A stretch of 64,000 nucleotides of DNA from Pedobacter sandarakinus (lineage in GTDB: Bacteria > Bacteroidota > Bacteroidia > Sphingobacteriales > Sphingobacteriaceae). Position numbers and translations under genes: made by a program. This document shows positions 8,321-16,300 of this stretch, in pieces; the first letter of the stretch is position 1; every line of letters begins with the position of its first letter. A model generated the notes under the pieces. The model did not search any database. It had not been told where the DNA came from and was given only the letters and a program-made list of their open reading frames with translations. The stretch covers positions 248,001 through 312,000 of the forward strand of contig NZ_JAPIVG010000004.1 of assembly GCF_026240095.1 (NCBI RefSeq), in the 5' to 3' direction.

Positions 8321-9286
8321 ATGACAACAAGACATATAAAAATATTTATTACAATTTTGACAATTTCGTTTTTGACAAGTTGCAGACAAGGCTATAAAGT
8401 TGAAAATAATAAAGTTTACTATGAATATTGGAACGAAGGTAGTGGACAAGGAAAACGTTTAATTGAGCAAGCAGACGCTACGACTTTTCAAACTGTAGAA
8501 TTTGATTGTGATTGTAGTTTTGATTTTGGCAAAGACAAAAATCATTTATTCATAGACGGAGAACCAATAAACGATATTGATCCGAAGACCTTTAAATTCA
8601 TAGGTAATTACATATTTGCCGACAAAGACAAAGCGTACTTTTTTGGTTTTTATAACAATTTGAACGACTGTGCAATAAAAGGAGTTAAGCCAAACCAAAT
8701 TCAACTAATTAAATATCGCTGGGCTAAAGCAGGCAACTTCTTAATTCACGGACACGACACAGTGTATGTTGACGACATTAAAGATTTTGTTCCGATTGAT
8801 GAAGATTGGGGAAAGACAAAAAAACACATAATTAATAACAATCAAATTTTATACGGAGCAGACGTAGAAACATTTAAAGTCACAAGTACTTTTCAAGGTA
8901 AAGACAAAAGGTTCAATTACGAGTTCGGAATTATTAATGAAGATGATTTTAAAAAAGTTAGTTTCAAAAATTTTGATTTTGCTAATAAAGATTTCTGCCA
9001 AACTGAACCGATTGTATTCATAGATGTTTATGACAGTTTAGTTTCATATAACGAAGACAAAAATAAACCAATTGAAATTGTTGAAAAGCTTAAACAAGTG
9101 GGATTTACATTAATTGATACGAAGTATTTAGATTGGGGTGGAGAATCAAAAATTATCAGAGCTTCTATGACAAATAAAAAATGTAATTGTATTGTTGAAA
9201 AACTTTATCGTTACGATTATGGAAAACCTTCTGAAACAAAAAACATATTTAAAGTAACAGAAAGAATATACTGTGAAGCGAAATAA
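8321..9286 (+). CDS. Cassette 4: DKNYY-repeat lipoprotein (321 aa)
   Basis: ATG 8321 is chosen because it lies 31 bp after core GTTAGCG and begins a lipoprotein signal (LTISFLTSC, Cys21); an earlier in-frame start at 8267 would read through the repeat. The body contains DKNHLFIDGEPI...DPKTFKFIGNYIFADKDKAYFFG, the hallmark of the DKNYY family, a beta-rich repeat domain of unknown function on surface or periplasmic proteins. Several Cys residues (CDCSF, CNC) occur. It is probably anchored to the outer membrane. The function is unknown. Boxes match over 10 bases (GTTAGCGGCT, AGCCGCTAAC). Confidence 0.8.
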   Translation: MTTRHIKIFITILTISFLTSCRQGYKVENNKVYYEYWNEGSGQGKRLIEQADATTFQTVEFDCDCSFDFGKDKNHLFIDGEPINDIDPKTFKFIGNYIFADKDKAYFFGFYNNLNDCAIKGVKPNQIQLIKYRWAKAGNFLIHGHDTVYVDDIKDFVPIDEDWGKTKKHIINNNQILYGADVETFKVTSTFQGKDKRFNYEFGIINEDDFKKVSFKNFDFANKDFCQTEPIVFIDVYDSLVSYNEDKNKPIEIVEKLKQVGFTLIDTKYLDWGGESKIIRASMTNKKCNCIVEKLYRYDYGKPSETKNIFKVTERIYCEAK

Positions 9287-9313
9287 AATAGAAATGCAGA
9301 ACAAAAAAACAGC

Positions 9314-9444
9314 CGCTAACAGCAGTTTGGCAAAATGGCGGGTTCAGTGCTAAATTGAACACACGGATTTCTAATCAACATTTGTGCTAAATTGAACATT
9401 TGTGCTTCGATTTCCGCCACATCGCCAAGCCCTGTCCGTTAAGT
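9314..9444 (+). other. attC site of cassette 4
   Basis: CGCTAAC (9314-9320) and GTTAAGT (9438-9444) bound the site. TTGGC...GGCGG in the 5' arm pairs with CCGCC...GCCAA in the 3' arm (about 9415-9428). Confidence 0.75.
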
Positions 9445-9650
9445 GCAATTTTCGTTTTGCCACGGCCAAAGCTCCGCCTCAGACTCTATTTTTTTGCCAG
9501 GGCAAAAAGGCAAACCAAAAACTACACTTAACACAGGTTTTGTAAAACCACCGGGCGACATGAGGTCTCCCGCTTCGCAAACTCCGAGCAAATTTGTACT
9601 TTAACTGAAAATTAATGCAAGTAACCGGTGCTTTCATAAAGCCTCGGAAC
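9438..9650 (+). repeat. Repeat unit R4 (213-bp non-coding cassette)
   Basis: Again 213 bp from GTTAAGT (9438) to core GTTAGCA (9651), with attC box ACTTAAC at 9526-9532. Very similar to R3, with scattered substitutions. Confidence 0.8.
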
Positions 9651-9670
9651 GTTAGCAGCAATATTTGGAC

Positions 9671-10375
9671 ATGACCGACACAGAAGAAATATTATCACCT
9701 GACAGTAACTTTAAGTTGCACTTTTATGACGACATAGAACCTCGAATGGGTATGACAATGAGCAAATTTTCGTTGACTGACTTGCGGACAAAAGACAAAG
9801 TGATGTTTAAACCACTTATGACACTTGGTTACAAAGGACACTCAACCTCTTGGACGGACAGTTCCAGATTTTTTTCTTTATCAATAGGCCTTCCATCTGA
9901 CAGCTTTTTCATTTATGACACTCACACAAAAACATTTGCAGCTATACCTTTTATTAATGTTTGGGTGTTGGACGGACACTGCTTTGACGACCGAATTGAA
10001 ATAGAATTTAGTGATGACCAAATTCCCGAGAGAAAAGAGCATAATAAATATCCCACAAAGAATTTCTCTAAGCCGACAAACTTAACATTCAATTTTGACA
10101 CCTTGACTTGGACATCAATAGACAGCATCGGCAACTATAAATCCTTACTTGATAAGGGAGTTGTTCATGACCTAAAACCTATTGACAACGGATGGCGAAA
10201 ATTTAAGGGTAACTTGCCGCAGACAACGGAGGTTCTTGTTTGGGAACTAAACGAGTTTGCTAGGTATGGGGACAATCAATCAAAAGAATGGTGGGACGAA
10301 ATTCAATCAAAGACCACAGACATTAATTATTGGATAAATGCATCTGACTATCTTGGACAACGAAAAAGGAAATAA
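9671..10375 (+). CDS. Cassette 5: hypothetical protein (234 aa)
   Basis: ATG 9671 is 20 bp after core GTTAGCA; the in-frame TTG at 9665 is less likely. There is no signal peptide or membrane segment, so the product should be cytoplasmic. The sequence looks like a beta-propeller-type or WD-like fragment (TSWTDSSRFFSLSIG, SFFIYDTHTKTFAAIP, NLTFNFDTLTWTSID), but no family is recognised. Boxes match over 10 bases (GTTAGCAGCA, TGCTGCTAAC), so the cassette is intact. Confidence 0.75.
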   Translation: MTDTEEILSPDSNFKLHFYDDIEPRMGMTMSKFSLTDLRTKDKVMFKPLMTLGYKGHSTSWTDSSRFFSLSIGLPSDSFFIYDTHTKTFAAIPFINVWVLDGHCFDDRIEIEFSDDQIPERKEHNKYPTKNFSKPTNLTFNFDTLTWTSIDSIGNYKSLLDKGVVHDLKPIDNGWRKFKGNLPQTTEVLVWELNEFARYGDNQSKEWWDEIQSKTTDINYWINASDYLGQRKRK

Positions 10376-10381
10376 TACTGC

Positions 10382-10513
10382 TGCTAACACGGGTTTTGCG
10401 TCAGGCGGGGTGACGTGCAAACTTGGAGCTTTGTGCATCTATTCAGGTTCAGTGCTGGTTGAAAGTTTGGTGCTCCGAAACCCGCCCGAACGCAAAGCCC
10501 GAAAACGTTAAGT
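10382..10513 (+). other. attC site of cassette 5
   Basis: TGCTAAC (10382-10388) and GTTAAGT (10507-10513) bound the site. GGGTTTTGCG...GGCGGG in the 5' arm pairs with CCCGCC...CGCAAAGCCC in the 3' arm. Confidence 0.75.
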
Positions 10514-10693
10514 GCAATTTTCGTTTTGCCCTGGCCGAAGCTCCGCCTCAGTCGCTATTTTTTTGCCAAGGCAAAAAGGCAAACCAAAAACTACACTTAA
10601 CACAGGTTTTGTAAAATCACCGGGCGACCTGCGGTCTCCAGCTTCGCAAACTCCGAGCAAATTTGTACTTTAACAGAAAATTAATGCCGGAAC
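10507..10693 (+). repeat. Repeat unit R5 (26-bp deletion removes its 3' attC arm)
   Basis: This copy is 187 bp instead of 213. After TTAATGC it jumps to CGGAACGTT, losing the AAGTAATCGG...AAGCCT arm. Its attC can no longer form the usual stem, so it should be a poor recombination site. The box ACTTAAC is at 10595-10601 and the core GTTATGT at 10694. Confidence 0.8.
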
Positions 10694-10721
10694 GTTATGT
10701 GCTACTTTAGGACGACAGACA

Positions 10722-11033
10722 ATGGACACGAAAATAAGACAAGGACAATTTGAGGTAATTGACAGTTTTGCTATTAGGAGCAGAAATGAATTTTATCTCA
10801 TTGGACAGCTAAAAGAGGGGACAGTTCAAGAGAAATGGTTTATTAATGTTTCATTCAACAAATCACTTTCAATGACTATTCGGATCACAGCAATTGAGGA
10901 CGTTGAAATTTCAAGCGAAGCTAATAAATACAAACTTTTGATTGTTTCGGGCGACACTGAAACAATTGACCTATTACTCGGACTAAAAATTGGAAGTGAA
11001 TTTCTTGACATTACAATTGAAGGAGAAGATTAA
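10722..11033 (+). CDS. Cassette 6, first gene: hypothetical protein (103 aa)
   Basis: ATG 10722 follows core GTTATGT (10694) by 28 bp. The 103 residues form a compact, probably all-beta domain (FEVIDSFAIRSRNEFYLIG, IGSEFLDITIEGED) with no signal peptide. I recall similar short proteins in cassette-like settings in Bacteroidota but know no function. It stops at TAA 11031-11033, directly followed in the same frame by the next open frame. It lacks its own attC, which suggests that it lost its 3' end in a fusion with the next cassette. Confidence 0.7.
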   Translation: MDTKIRQGQFEVIDSFAIRSRNEFYLIGQLKEGTVQEKWFINVSFNKSLSMTIRITAIEDVEISSEANKYKLLIVSGDTETIDLLLGLKIGSEFLDITIEGED

Positions 11034-11075
11034 ACGAAAGGCATTCTATATATAGACAACGACAATATTGGAGAG

Positions 11076-11357
11076 GTGAGTTTTTCAATCATTGACAAAA
11101 GCATGGGTGCTATTGGCGGTAATTTAATTGCTAACGAAAACTATAAAAAGTATCAGGCGAAAATTCAACAGCATTTTGAGAAACAAGGAATTTCCAATAT
11201 TGACAATTTCAATTTTCGCATTGTTCTTGCAAACAGCTATGAATTAAAACCAGAGGGCGGTATTGGTATAACGGACTCGGCAGAGTTTGACGAAATTTAT
11301 GTCGAATCTACAGGACTTGACACAAAAACAATGGACAAAATAAAAAACGCCCTATAA
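11076..11357 (+). CDS. Cassette 6, second gene: hypothetical protein without a clear start
   Basis: A GTG at 11076 gives 93 residues, but the frame stays open and coding-like back to 11034 (TKGILYIDNDNIGEV), right after the previous stop. The natural N-terminus therefore seems to begin near KGILYIDNDN, and its ATG is missing. The domain (IDKSMGAIGGNLIANENY, FRIVLANSYELKPEGGIG) is not one I can name. The stop codon TAA at 11355-11357 lies inside the attC box CTATAAC. It may be translated by coupling from the previous gene or be a relic. Confidence 0.6.
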   Translation: MSFSIIDKSMGAIGGNLIANENYKKYQAKIQQHFEKQGISNIDNFNFRIVLANSYELKPEGGIGITDSAEFDEIYVESTGLDTKTMDKIKNAL

Positions 11358-11481
11358 CATGCGTTTTGCATTAGTGGGCGGACAGTGCGAATAGAAACAT
11401 TTGAGCATTTAGTAAACGTTGGCGCTGGCAGACAGTCTACGGTTTCAAAAGCCCACCAACGCCAAGCCCTGTCCGTTATAG
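11352..11481 (+). other. attC site of the fused cassette 6
   Basis: CTATAAC (11352-11358) and GTTATAG (11475-11481) bound the site. GCGTTTTGC...GTGGGC pairs with GCCCACCAACGC. The box CCCTATAAC does not match the GTTATGTGC at the 5' end of this cassette. Confidence 0.75.
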
Positions 11482-11515
11482 GGAATTTTAAGATAGACCG
11501 AAAACAGACAGAACA

Positions 11516-12223
11516 ATGGGAACTTGGAATACGAAAATAAACGGGAACGACACCTTTCAAGAAATATATCAAAACTACTTTGACTTATACAATCAAGGAC
11601 AAAATCCTGCGGACATTTCTAAACAAATCCAAGAAGACTTTTTTGAATTTTTTAACGACTATGACGACCGCAACAACAGTTTATTTGGACTTGCATTAGC
11701 ACAATGGGAAACAAAATCCCTTGACCCGACAGTTTATAAAAAAGTTAAAGAAATTATTGAAACGGATTACGACCTTGAAGTTTGGAAAGGACTTGGTGCG
11801 GACGACAAGATAATAGAAAAACGCAAAAAAGAACTTGACAAGTTCCTAACTCAAATTTCAACAGAAAGAGAAAAACAGAAACGCAGAGTTAGACCTAAGT
11901 TTGGATTTATGCAAGTTGACTTGGTGAATTTAATGGCACCTGACAACAAAAAGCGATTTACGGTAAGCGAGCATTTTACAAATGAAATTTATAAGCACAC
12001 AGGTTCACTGATGATGTGGCAACCAGGAGTTGACAAAGTATTCATAAACGGAGGTGGGGGTTCAGTCTTGTATTTCACAGGACAAGGGAAAAACATTTCA
12101 GCAAAATGGATTGACAGTGAAACATTAGAAGTAACACACGACAAAAACATTGAATTTACAAAGCAAGACGAACGAGCATACTTTTGTGGCGACGACATTA
12201 AAATAATTTACAAGCCACAATGA
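11516..12223 (+). CDS. Cassette 7: hypothetical protein with MGTW start (235 aa)
   Basis: ATG 11516 is 41 bp after core GTTATAG. The N-terminus (MGTWNTKINGNDTFQEIYQN) recalls the MGTW opening of DUF4259-type proteins, a tentative link. Residues 1-130 are helical and acidic. The C-terminal half (SVLYFTGQGKNISAKWIDSE) looks like a small beta domain of the kind often seen in stand-alone periplasmic or immunity-like proteins. No signal peptide is present. Boxes match over nine bases (GTTATAGGG, CCCTATAAC). Confidence 0.75.
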   Translation: MGTWNTKINGNDTFQEIYQNYFDLYNQGQNPADISKQIQEDFFEFFNDYDDRNNSLFGLALAQWETKSLDPTVYKKVKEIIETDYDLEVWKGLGADDKIIEKRKKELDKFLTQISTEREKQKRRVRPKFGFMQVDLVNLMAPDNKKRFTVSEHFTNEIYKHTGSLMMWQPGVDKVFINGGGGSVLYFTGQGKNISAKWIDSETLEVTHDKNIEFTKQDERAYFCGDDIKIIYKPQ

Positions 12224-12242
12224 AGACAAAAAGAAAAACGCC

Positions 12243-12362
12243 CTATAACAGCACCTACCCAAAAGTGGTTAAATCAAGCTTTGTGCATCTATCAAAGTTT
12301 GTGCTTAGTTGACAGTGAGGTGCTTCGAAATCGCCACATCGCCAAGCCGAAAAACGTTAACT
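12243..12362 (+). other. attC site of cassette 7
   Basis: CTATAAC (12243-12249) and GTTAACT (12356-12362) bound a shorter site (120 bp). Arms are weaker, with AGTGG in the 5' arm and CCACATCGCC in the 3' arm. Confidence 0.6.
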
Positions 12363-12567
12363 GCAATTTTCGTTTTGCCATGCCCGAAGCTCTATCTCGG
12401 TCTCTTTTTTAGCCAAGGCAAAAAGGCAAAACAAAAACTACACCTAACAACAGGTTTTCTAAAATCACCGGGCGACCTACGACCTCCCGCTTCGCAAACT
12501 CCGAGCAAATTTGTACTTTAACTGAAAATTAATGCAAGGGAAAGGTGCTTTCATAAAGCCCCGGAAC
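12356..12567 (+). repeat. Repeat unit R6 (subfamily B of the non-coding cassette)
   Basis: 212 bp to core GTTAGCA (12568). It shares with R7 a distinct left part (CATGCCCGAAGCTCTATCTC) and the box ACCTAAC (12442-12448), so two subfamilies of the unit exist. Its first box GTTAACTG does not match its own CACCTAAC. Confidence 0.8.
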
Positions 12568-12602
12568 GTTAGCAGAAATTTTATACCCAAAGATCGCAAA
12601 AG

Positions 12603-13712
12603 ATGAAAACAATACTAATTTTTCTCATTTTCATAAATATTTCCGTATTTGGACAACAATTTAATTCCGTTGAACAAGCAGAAAAAAATCCTAACAAAGT
12701 AGAAATATTAGATTTATCAAACCGTGATTTAAAACTTCTTCCTACACAAATATCCAACTATAGAAACTTAAAAGAAATTGATTTAGGTCAAAACCCAAAT
12801 CTAAACTTAGAACAGAGTTTTAATATTCTAAAAAACAATAAAAAATTAAAAACTATTTATCTTCAAGAAAACAATTTAGAAAAATTACCTCTAAATATTT
12901 CCGAGATTAAAAATCTAAAAGAACTCTGGCTTGACGAAAATAACTTTTCCGAAATTCCAAATGGCATTATGAAATTAGAAAAACTTGAATATTTAAGATT
13001 GTTTGGCAACAATATTTCTAAAATTTCTTTTACCGAAAATGACTTACCAAAACTTAAATCTATTGATTTATGTTATAACAACTTTTCTGATTTTCCAGTT
13101 GAATTGGCTAACTTAAGAAATTTACAATATATCGTAATGTGGTATAGTAATGTTGAAAAAATTCCGAAAGAAATTGGGAGTTTAAAAAATATCAAGGTTT
13201 TAAATCTTGAAGGAAATAAAATATCTAAATTACCAAAAGAATTTTCAAAACTTAGCAAACTTGAAAAATTATCACTTAGAAATAACAGTTTGGAAACTGA
13301 AAATTTAAAACCTATTTGGAAATTGATAAATCTTGAAGAATTAGAAATAGAAAATAACAACATATCTGAATTGCCGACAGAAGTTTCAAATCTTTCACAA
13401 TTGAAACGATTATCAATTGGAATTAATCCATTGAAATCAATTCCAAAAAGCGTTTCACAACTCAAAAAACTTGAGCAACTTGGATTGGTTTCATTAAACA
13501 AATTTAATTGGTCTGAAACTTTTGCGATAATTTCAAAAAATAAAAATTTAAGACGAATTGGGCTTCCTTCTTGTGGATTATCAATTATGCCAAATGGATT
13601 TGAAAATTTAACACAAGTAAAAACTTTTTGGCTAAATGGAAATTCTTTTGACTATTACGAGCAAGAAAGATTGAAAAAGCTTCTTCCAAATGCACAACTT
13701 GAGTTTAAGTAA
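12603..13712 (+). CDS. Cassette 8: secreted leucine-rich-repeat protein (369 aa)
   Basis: A signal peptide (MKTILIFLIFINISVFG) is followed by about a dozen 23-residue leucine-rich repeats of the bacterial type, for example LKELWLDENNFSEIPNGI and IKVLNLEGNKISKLPKEF, from about residue 30 to the C-terminus. The fold is a solenoid that binds partner proteins; the partner is unknown. No catalytic domain is attached. The protein should be exported and the short C-terminus carries no obvious anchor. Boxes match over ten bases (GTTAGCAGAA, TTCTGCTAAC). Composition is extremely A-rich. Confidence 0.85.
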   Translation: MKTILIFLIFINISVFGQQFNSVEQAEKNPNKVEILDLSNRDLKLLPTQISNYRNLKEIDLGQNPNLNLEQSFNILKNNKKLKTIYLQENNLEKLPLNISEIKNLKELWLDENNFSEIPNGIMKLEKLEYLRLFGNNISKISFTENDLPKLKSIDLCYNNFSDFPVELANLRNLQYIVMWYSNVEKIPKEIGSLKNIKVLNLEGNKISKLPKEFSKLSKLEKLSLRNNSLETENLKPIWKLINLEELEIENNNISELPTEVSNLSQLKRLSIGINPLKSIPKSVSQLKKLEQLGLVSLNKFNWSETFAIISKNKNLRRIGLPSCGLSIMPNGFENLTQVKTFWLNGNSFDYYEQERLKKLLPNAQLEFK

Positions 13713-13721
13713 AAAAACTTC

Positions 13722-13853
13722 TGCTAACAAGGGTTTTGCAATAGTGGGGCGAAACTGCAAAGTTCAACGGTTGTTCTTCGGTTCAACTTTTGTAAAAAAA
13801 TGAAGATTTGTGCTTCGATTGCCCCACCATCGCAAAGCCCCGAAACGTTAGCA
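13722..13853 (+). other. attC site of cassette 8
   Basis: TGCTAAC (13722-13728) and GTTAGCA (13847-13853) bound the site. GGGTTTTGCAATAGTGGGGC pairs with GCCCCACCATCGCAAAGCCC as a long imperfect stem. Confidence 0.8.
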
Positions 13854-14020
13854 GAAATGCCTAAACAACTAGCCAAAGAATTACTTTAAAATTAGAACTT
13901 AACATATTGAACCTTTTTAATTAATTTTTCAGGCAAGACAAAAGCGTTATAAATTGGGACGAAGTCAAAAACTCTGACAAAGCATTTCCAAAACACTCAT
14001 TTTCAATACTTAAATTAACA

Positions 14021-14389
14021 ATGAAAAATGGGGAAATGGGTACAGGTTGGGTTGACAAAAGCTATAAAAATTACAATTATAAAGAATTTTGCCCATATAA
14101 CATCCAGATAGAGATTGACCTAACTGACGAAATAGCCATTAACAATTCTGACCTTGATATGGGAACAATCGAAGATTTTTTTTCTGATACACTAAATAAA
14201 ATTTGTATTTGTCATCTGGTTTCAAGGCTGGTTTCTGATAAAGGAATGGACATTATAATATATGCAGAATTAGAAAGACCTACTACCCAATATTTGGAGA
14301 AAATCAAAAATGACGCAAATAGAATTATATCGTTTAATTATAAATCGTTTCACGACCCAAGGTGGACAAAAATCAAAAAGTTACTGTAA
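14021..14389 (+). CDS. Cassette 9: hypothetical protein, probably missing its true N-terminus (122 aa)
   Basis: The ATG at 14021 is 174 bp after core GTTAGCA, far longer than the usual leader. The frame is open and coding-like upstream to 13925 (DKSVINWDEVKNSDKAFPKH), with no ATG, GTG or TTG that fits. The gene thus seems to have lost its start region and may be a relic, or may be translated from the internal ATG. The visible part (NYKEFCPYNIQIEIDLTDE, LDMGTIEDFFSD) belongs to no family I can name. Boxes still match over ten bases. Confidence 0.6.
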   Translation: MKNGEMGTGWVDKSYKNYNYKEFCPYNIQIEIDLTDEIAINNSDLDMGTIEDFFSDTLNKICICHLVSRLVSDKGMDIIIYAELERPTTQYLEKIKNDANRIISFNYKSFHDPRWTKIKKLL

Positions 14390-14403
14390 AAGTATAGAAC
14401 TTC

Positions 14404-14534
14404 TGCTAACAGTGGTTTTGCTAATTTTTTGGGCGAAAAGCGATATGCGAGTTCAGTAATTATTTATTAAGTTAGTGGTTTGGGTATTTGGAATAAGCAA
14501 CATCAAAAATTCGCAAAGCCCCAAACCGTTAGCC
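14404..14534 (+). other. attC site of cassette 9
   Basis: TGCTAAC (14404-14410) and GTTAGCC (14528-14534) bound the site. GGTTTTGCTAATTTTTTGG is complementary to the CAAAAATTCGCAAAGCC arm. Confidence 0.75.
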
Positions 14535-14556
14535 GTCATTTTAAAGCGACACCAAA

Positions 14557-15459
14557 ATGAATATAGAAGAATTTAAAAATAGACTTGATACTAACGGACT
14601 TGGAAAATATTTTGACAAGTTGCAACCTCTTTTGCGTAACACAATCAGACTTTACCAAAAAGCCACAGACGAAAACAATATAGCTATTGGACAGACAAAA
14701 ATTGGCGGTAGACCAGACTTGCCAAAAGAAATTTCTTGGGTAACAGAAACGAACATTGTAGAAACGAAAGAAAAAAAGTTCTTAATTTTTAACAGTAAAA
14801 AGGAAGAAACAATAACGAAACCACTTTCTTTTATTGCTCAAATAAATTTATCCGAAACCTCATTATTTGACAAAGACAACTTGCTACCAAAGCAAGGACT
14901 TCTATACTTTTTCTATTCGGCAGAACAAGAAGTTTGGGGCTTTGACTATATTGACAAAAATAAATTCAAAGTAATTTATTGGGACGGAGACTTTAAAAAA
15001 CTTTCAAGAGTTAACTTTCCAACAGATTTGCCTGAAAATTCTTCTTATAACCCCTGTTCGGTAGACATAGCATCAGAAGTTAGTTTACCTTCTTATGGAC
15101 ACGAAGTTTATGAAGACTTTGCAGATGGAGAAGATGATAAATTTTGGGAAGACGTTTATAATGACGGAAATCTAAATAAACTTTTAGGTTACTCGGACAA
15201 CATACAAAATGAAATGGAGTTGGAGTGTGAACTTGTAACGAATGGACTTTATTGCGGAGACCAATCAGGTTACAATGACCCAAGAGCAAAAGCACTTGAA
15301 CCAAATGCAAAAAATTGGCGACTACTTTTACAAATTGACAGTAATGAAGAAAATGAAATGATGTGGGGCGACTGTGGACGACTTTACTTTTGGATAAAGA
15401 AGGACGACCTCTTAAACAAACAATTTGACAAATCTTGGTTCAGTTTACAATGCAGTTAG
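14557..15459 (+). CDS. Cassette 10: YwqG-like DUF1963 protein (300 aa)
   Basis: Features of the DUF1963/YwqG family are visible: IGGRPDLPKEISWV (about 49-62), PLSFIAQINLSE (about 89-100), LYFFYSAEQEVWGFD (about 114-128) and the C-terminal LLQIDSNEENEMMWGDCGRLYFWI. The length is usual for the family. The protein is cytoplasmic; the family has no firm biochemical role and occurs both as a housekeeping gene and in toxin/immunity-like settings. ATG 14557 lies 29 bp after core GTTAGCC. Boxes match over eight bases (GTTAGCCG, CGGCTAAC). Confidence 0.85.
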   Translation: MNIEEFKNRLDTNGLGKYFDKLQPLLRNTIRLYQKATDENNIAIGQTKIGGRPDLPKEISWVTETNIVETKEKKFLIFNSKKEETITKPLSFIAQINLSETSLFDKDNLLPKQGLLYFFYSAEQEVWGFDYIDKNKFKVIYWDGDFKKLSRVNFPTDLPENSSYNPCSVDIASEVSLPSYGHEVYEDFADGEDDKFWEDVYNDGNLNKLLGYSDNIQNEMELECELVTNGLYCGDQSGYNDPRAKALEPNAKNWRLLLQIDSNEENEMMWGDCGRLYFWIKKDDLLNKQFDKSWFSLQCS

Positions 15460-15472
15460 ATAAAAAACGAAC

Positions 15473-15605
15473 GGCTAACATGGGTTTGGCAATAATTGGG
15501 CAGACAGTTGTAAATTCAACATTAGTAATTCTGTTTGACTTTTGTGCAAAACTGAACATTTGTGCTTCGATTGCCCCACCATCGCCAAGCCGTAAACCCT
15601 TATAG
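15473..15605 (+). other. attC site of cassette 10 with mutated core
   Basis: GGCTAAC (15473-15479) starts the site and GGGTTTGGC...TTGGGC pairs with GCCCCACCATCGCCAAGCC. The final core reads CTTATAG (15599-15605): the G that an integrase would cut after has become C, so the site is probably inactive. Confidence 0.7.
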
Positions 15606-15619
15606 GTAATTTTAAGACA

Positions 15620-16111
15620 ATGCTAAGAACATCATTTTTAATCATATTATTGTTATTTAAGACCTTATCTAAATATGCTCAAACTAACGACGAAAATATT
15701 AGACTCCTAGTTTTCCAAAAACGAGTTTTAAATAAAACGTTCGTATTCGGTAAATGGACTGAAAATGGCGGAACTGAAACTCAACTGACCTACTTGGGAG
15801 AGGTTAAAACAAAAACAGGAAGAAACCTTAAAGTTGTAAATTCTGTATGGCTTTGGGGACTTTCAAAAAGAGCAACTTCTAGAATTTTGATTTTCAATAA
15901 CGAAAATAAATACTTGGGCAACTATTTATTGACAATGATTCACGAACTGCCCAATGAGCTAACAAATGGAAACCTTATATTTAAAAATTCCGTCGGTGAC
16001 TGTGAAAAAAACCAAACGACAGCAATTAATTTGAAAAATGGATTACCAAAACAACTTTTCAGAAACTGTGAAAAAGATGAGGGTGATGTTTTTAGTTTTC
16101 AATCAAAATAA
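15620..16111 (+). CDS. Cassette 11: hypothetical secreted protein (163 aa)
   Basis: ATG 15620 starts 21 bp after the mutated core. A signal peptide (about residues 1-20) precedes a mature domain with no known family; FVFGKWTENGGTETQLTYLGEVKTKTGR and a C-terminal pair of Cys (GDCEKNQ, RNCEKDE) suggest a small disulfide-bonded beta protein. The 5' box TTATAGGTA agrees with the 3' box CCTATAAC, so apart from the core mutation the unit is whole. Confidence 0.7.
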   Translation: MLRTSFLIILLLFKTLSKYAQTNDENIRLLVFQKRVLNKTFVFGKWTENGGTETQLTYLGEVKTKTGRNLKVVNSVWLWGLSKRATSRILIFNNENKYLGNYLLTMIHELPNELTNGNLIFKNSVGDCEKNQTTAINLKNGLPKQLFRNCEKDEGDVFSFQSK

Positions 16112-16127
16112 TTAATATTAAAACTGC

Positions 16128-16256
16128 CTATAACAGTAGTTAAGCTAAGCCTCTCCCTAAGTGGCAACACAAGGATTTGAAGCATTTTATTTAGTTAGTG
16201 CAACAGGTTCTGTTTTGCAGGTAATGAGCGTCAACTTAAACTTGCAAAGTTTATCG
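16128..16256 (+). other. attC site of cassette 11, degenerate core
   Basis: CTATAAC (16128-16134) begins a site clearly homologous to that of cassette 2 (shared TTTGAAGC, GTGCAA.AGGTTCTG stretches and an AACTTAAAC arm). The final core is degraded to GTTTATC (16249-16255) where cassette 2 has CGTTATCG. Confidence 0.6.
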
Positions 16257-16300
16257 ACAAGCTTACTTCGCCCCTTTTTATAAAGATAAAATAAATTAAA

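Noticed and set aside
12309..12521. Open frames running through the array repeat (also 10423-10614, 17641-17865 and 9479-9661)
   Set aside because: They share sequence only because the repeat is shared; the frame is broken by indels and stops in other copies and has no ribosome site, so it is not coding.
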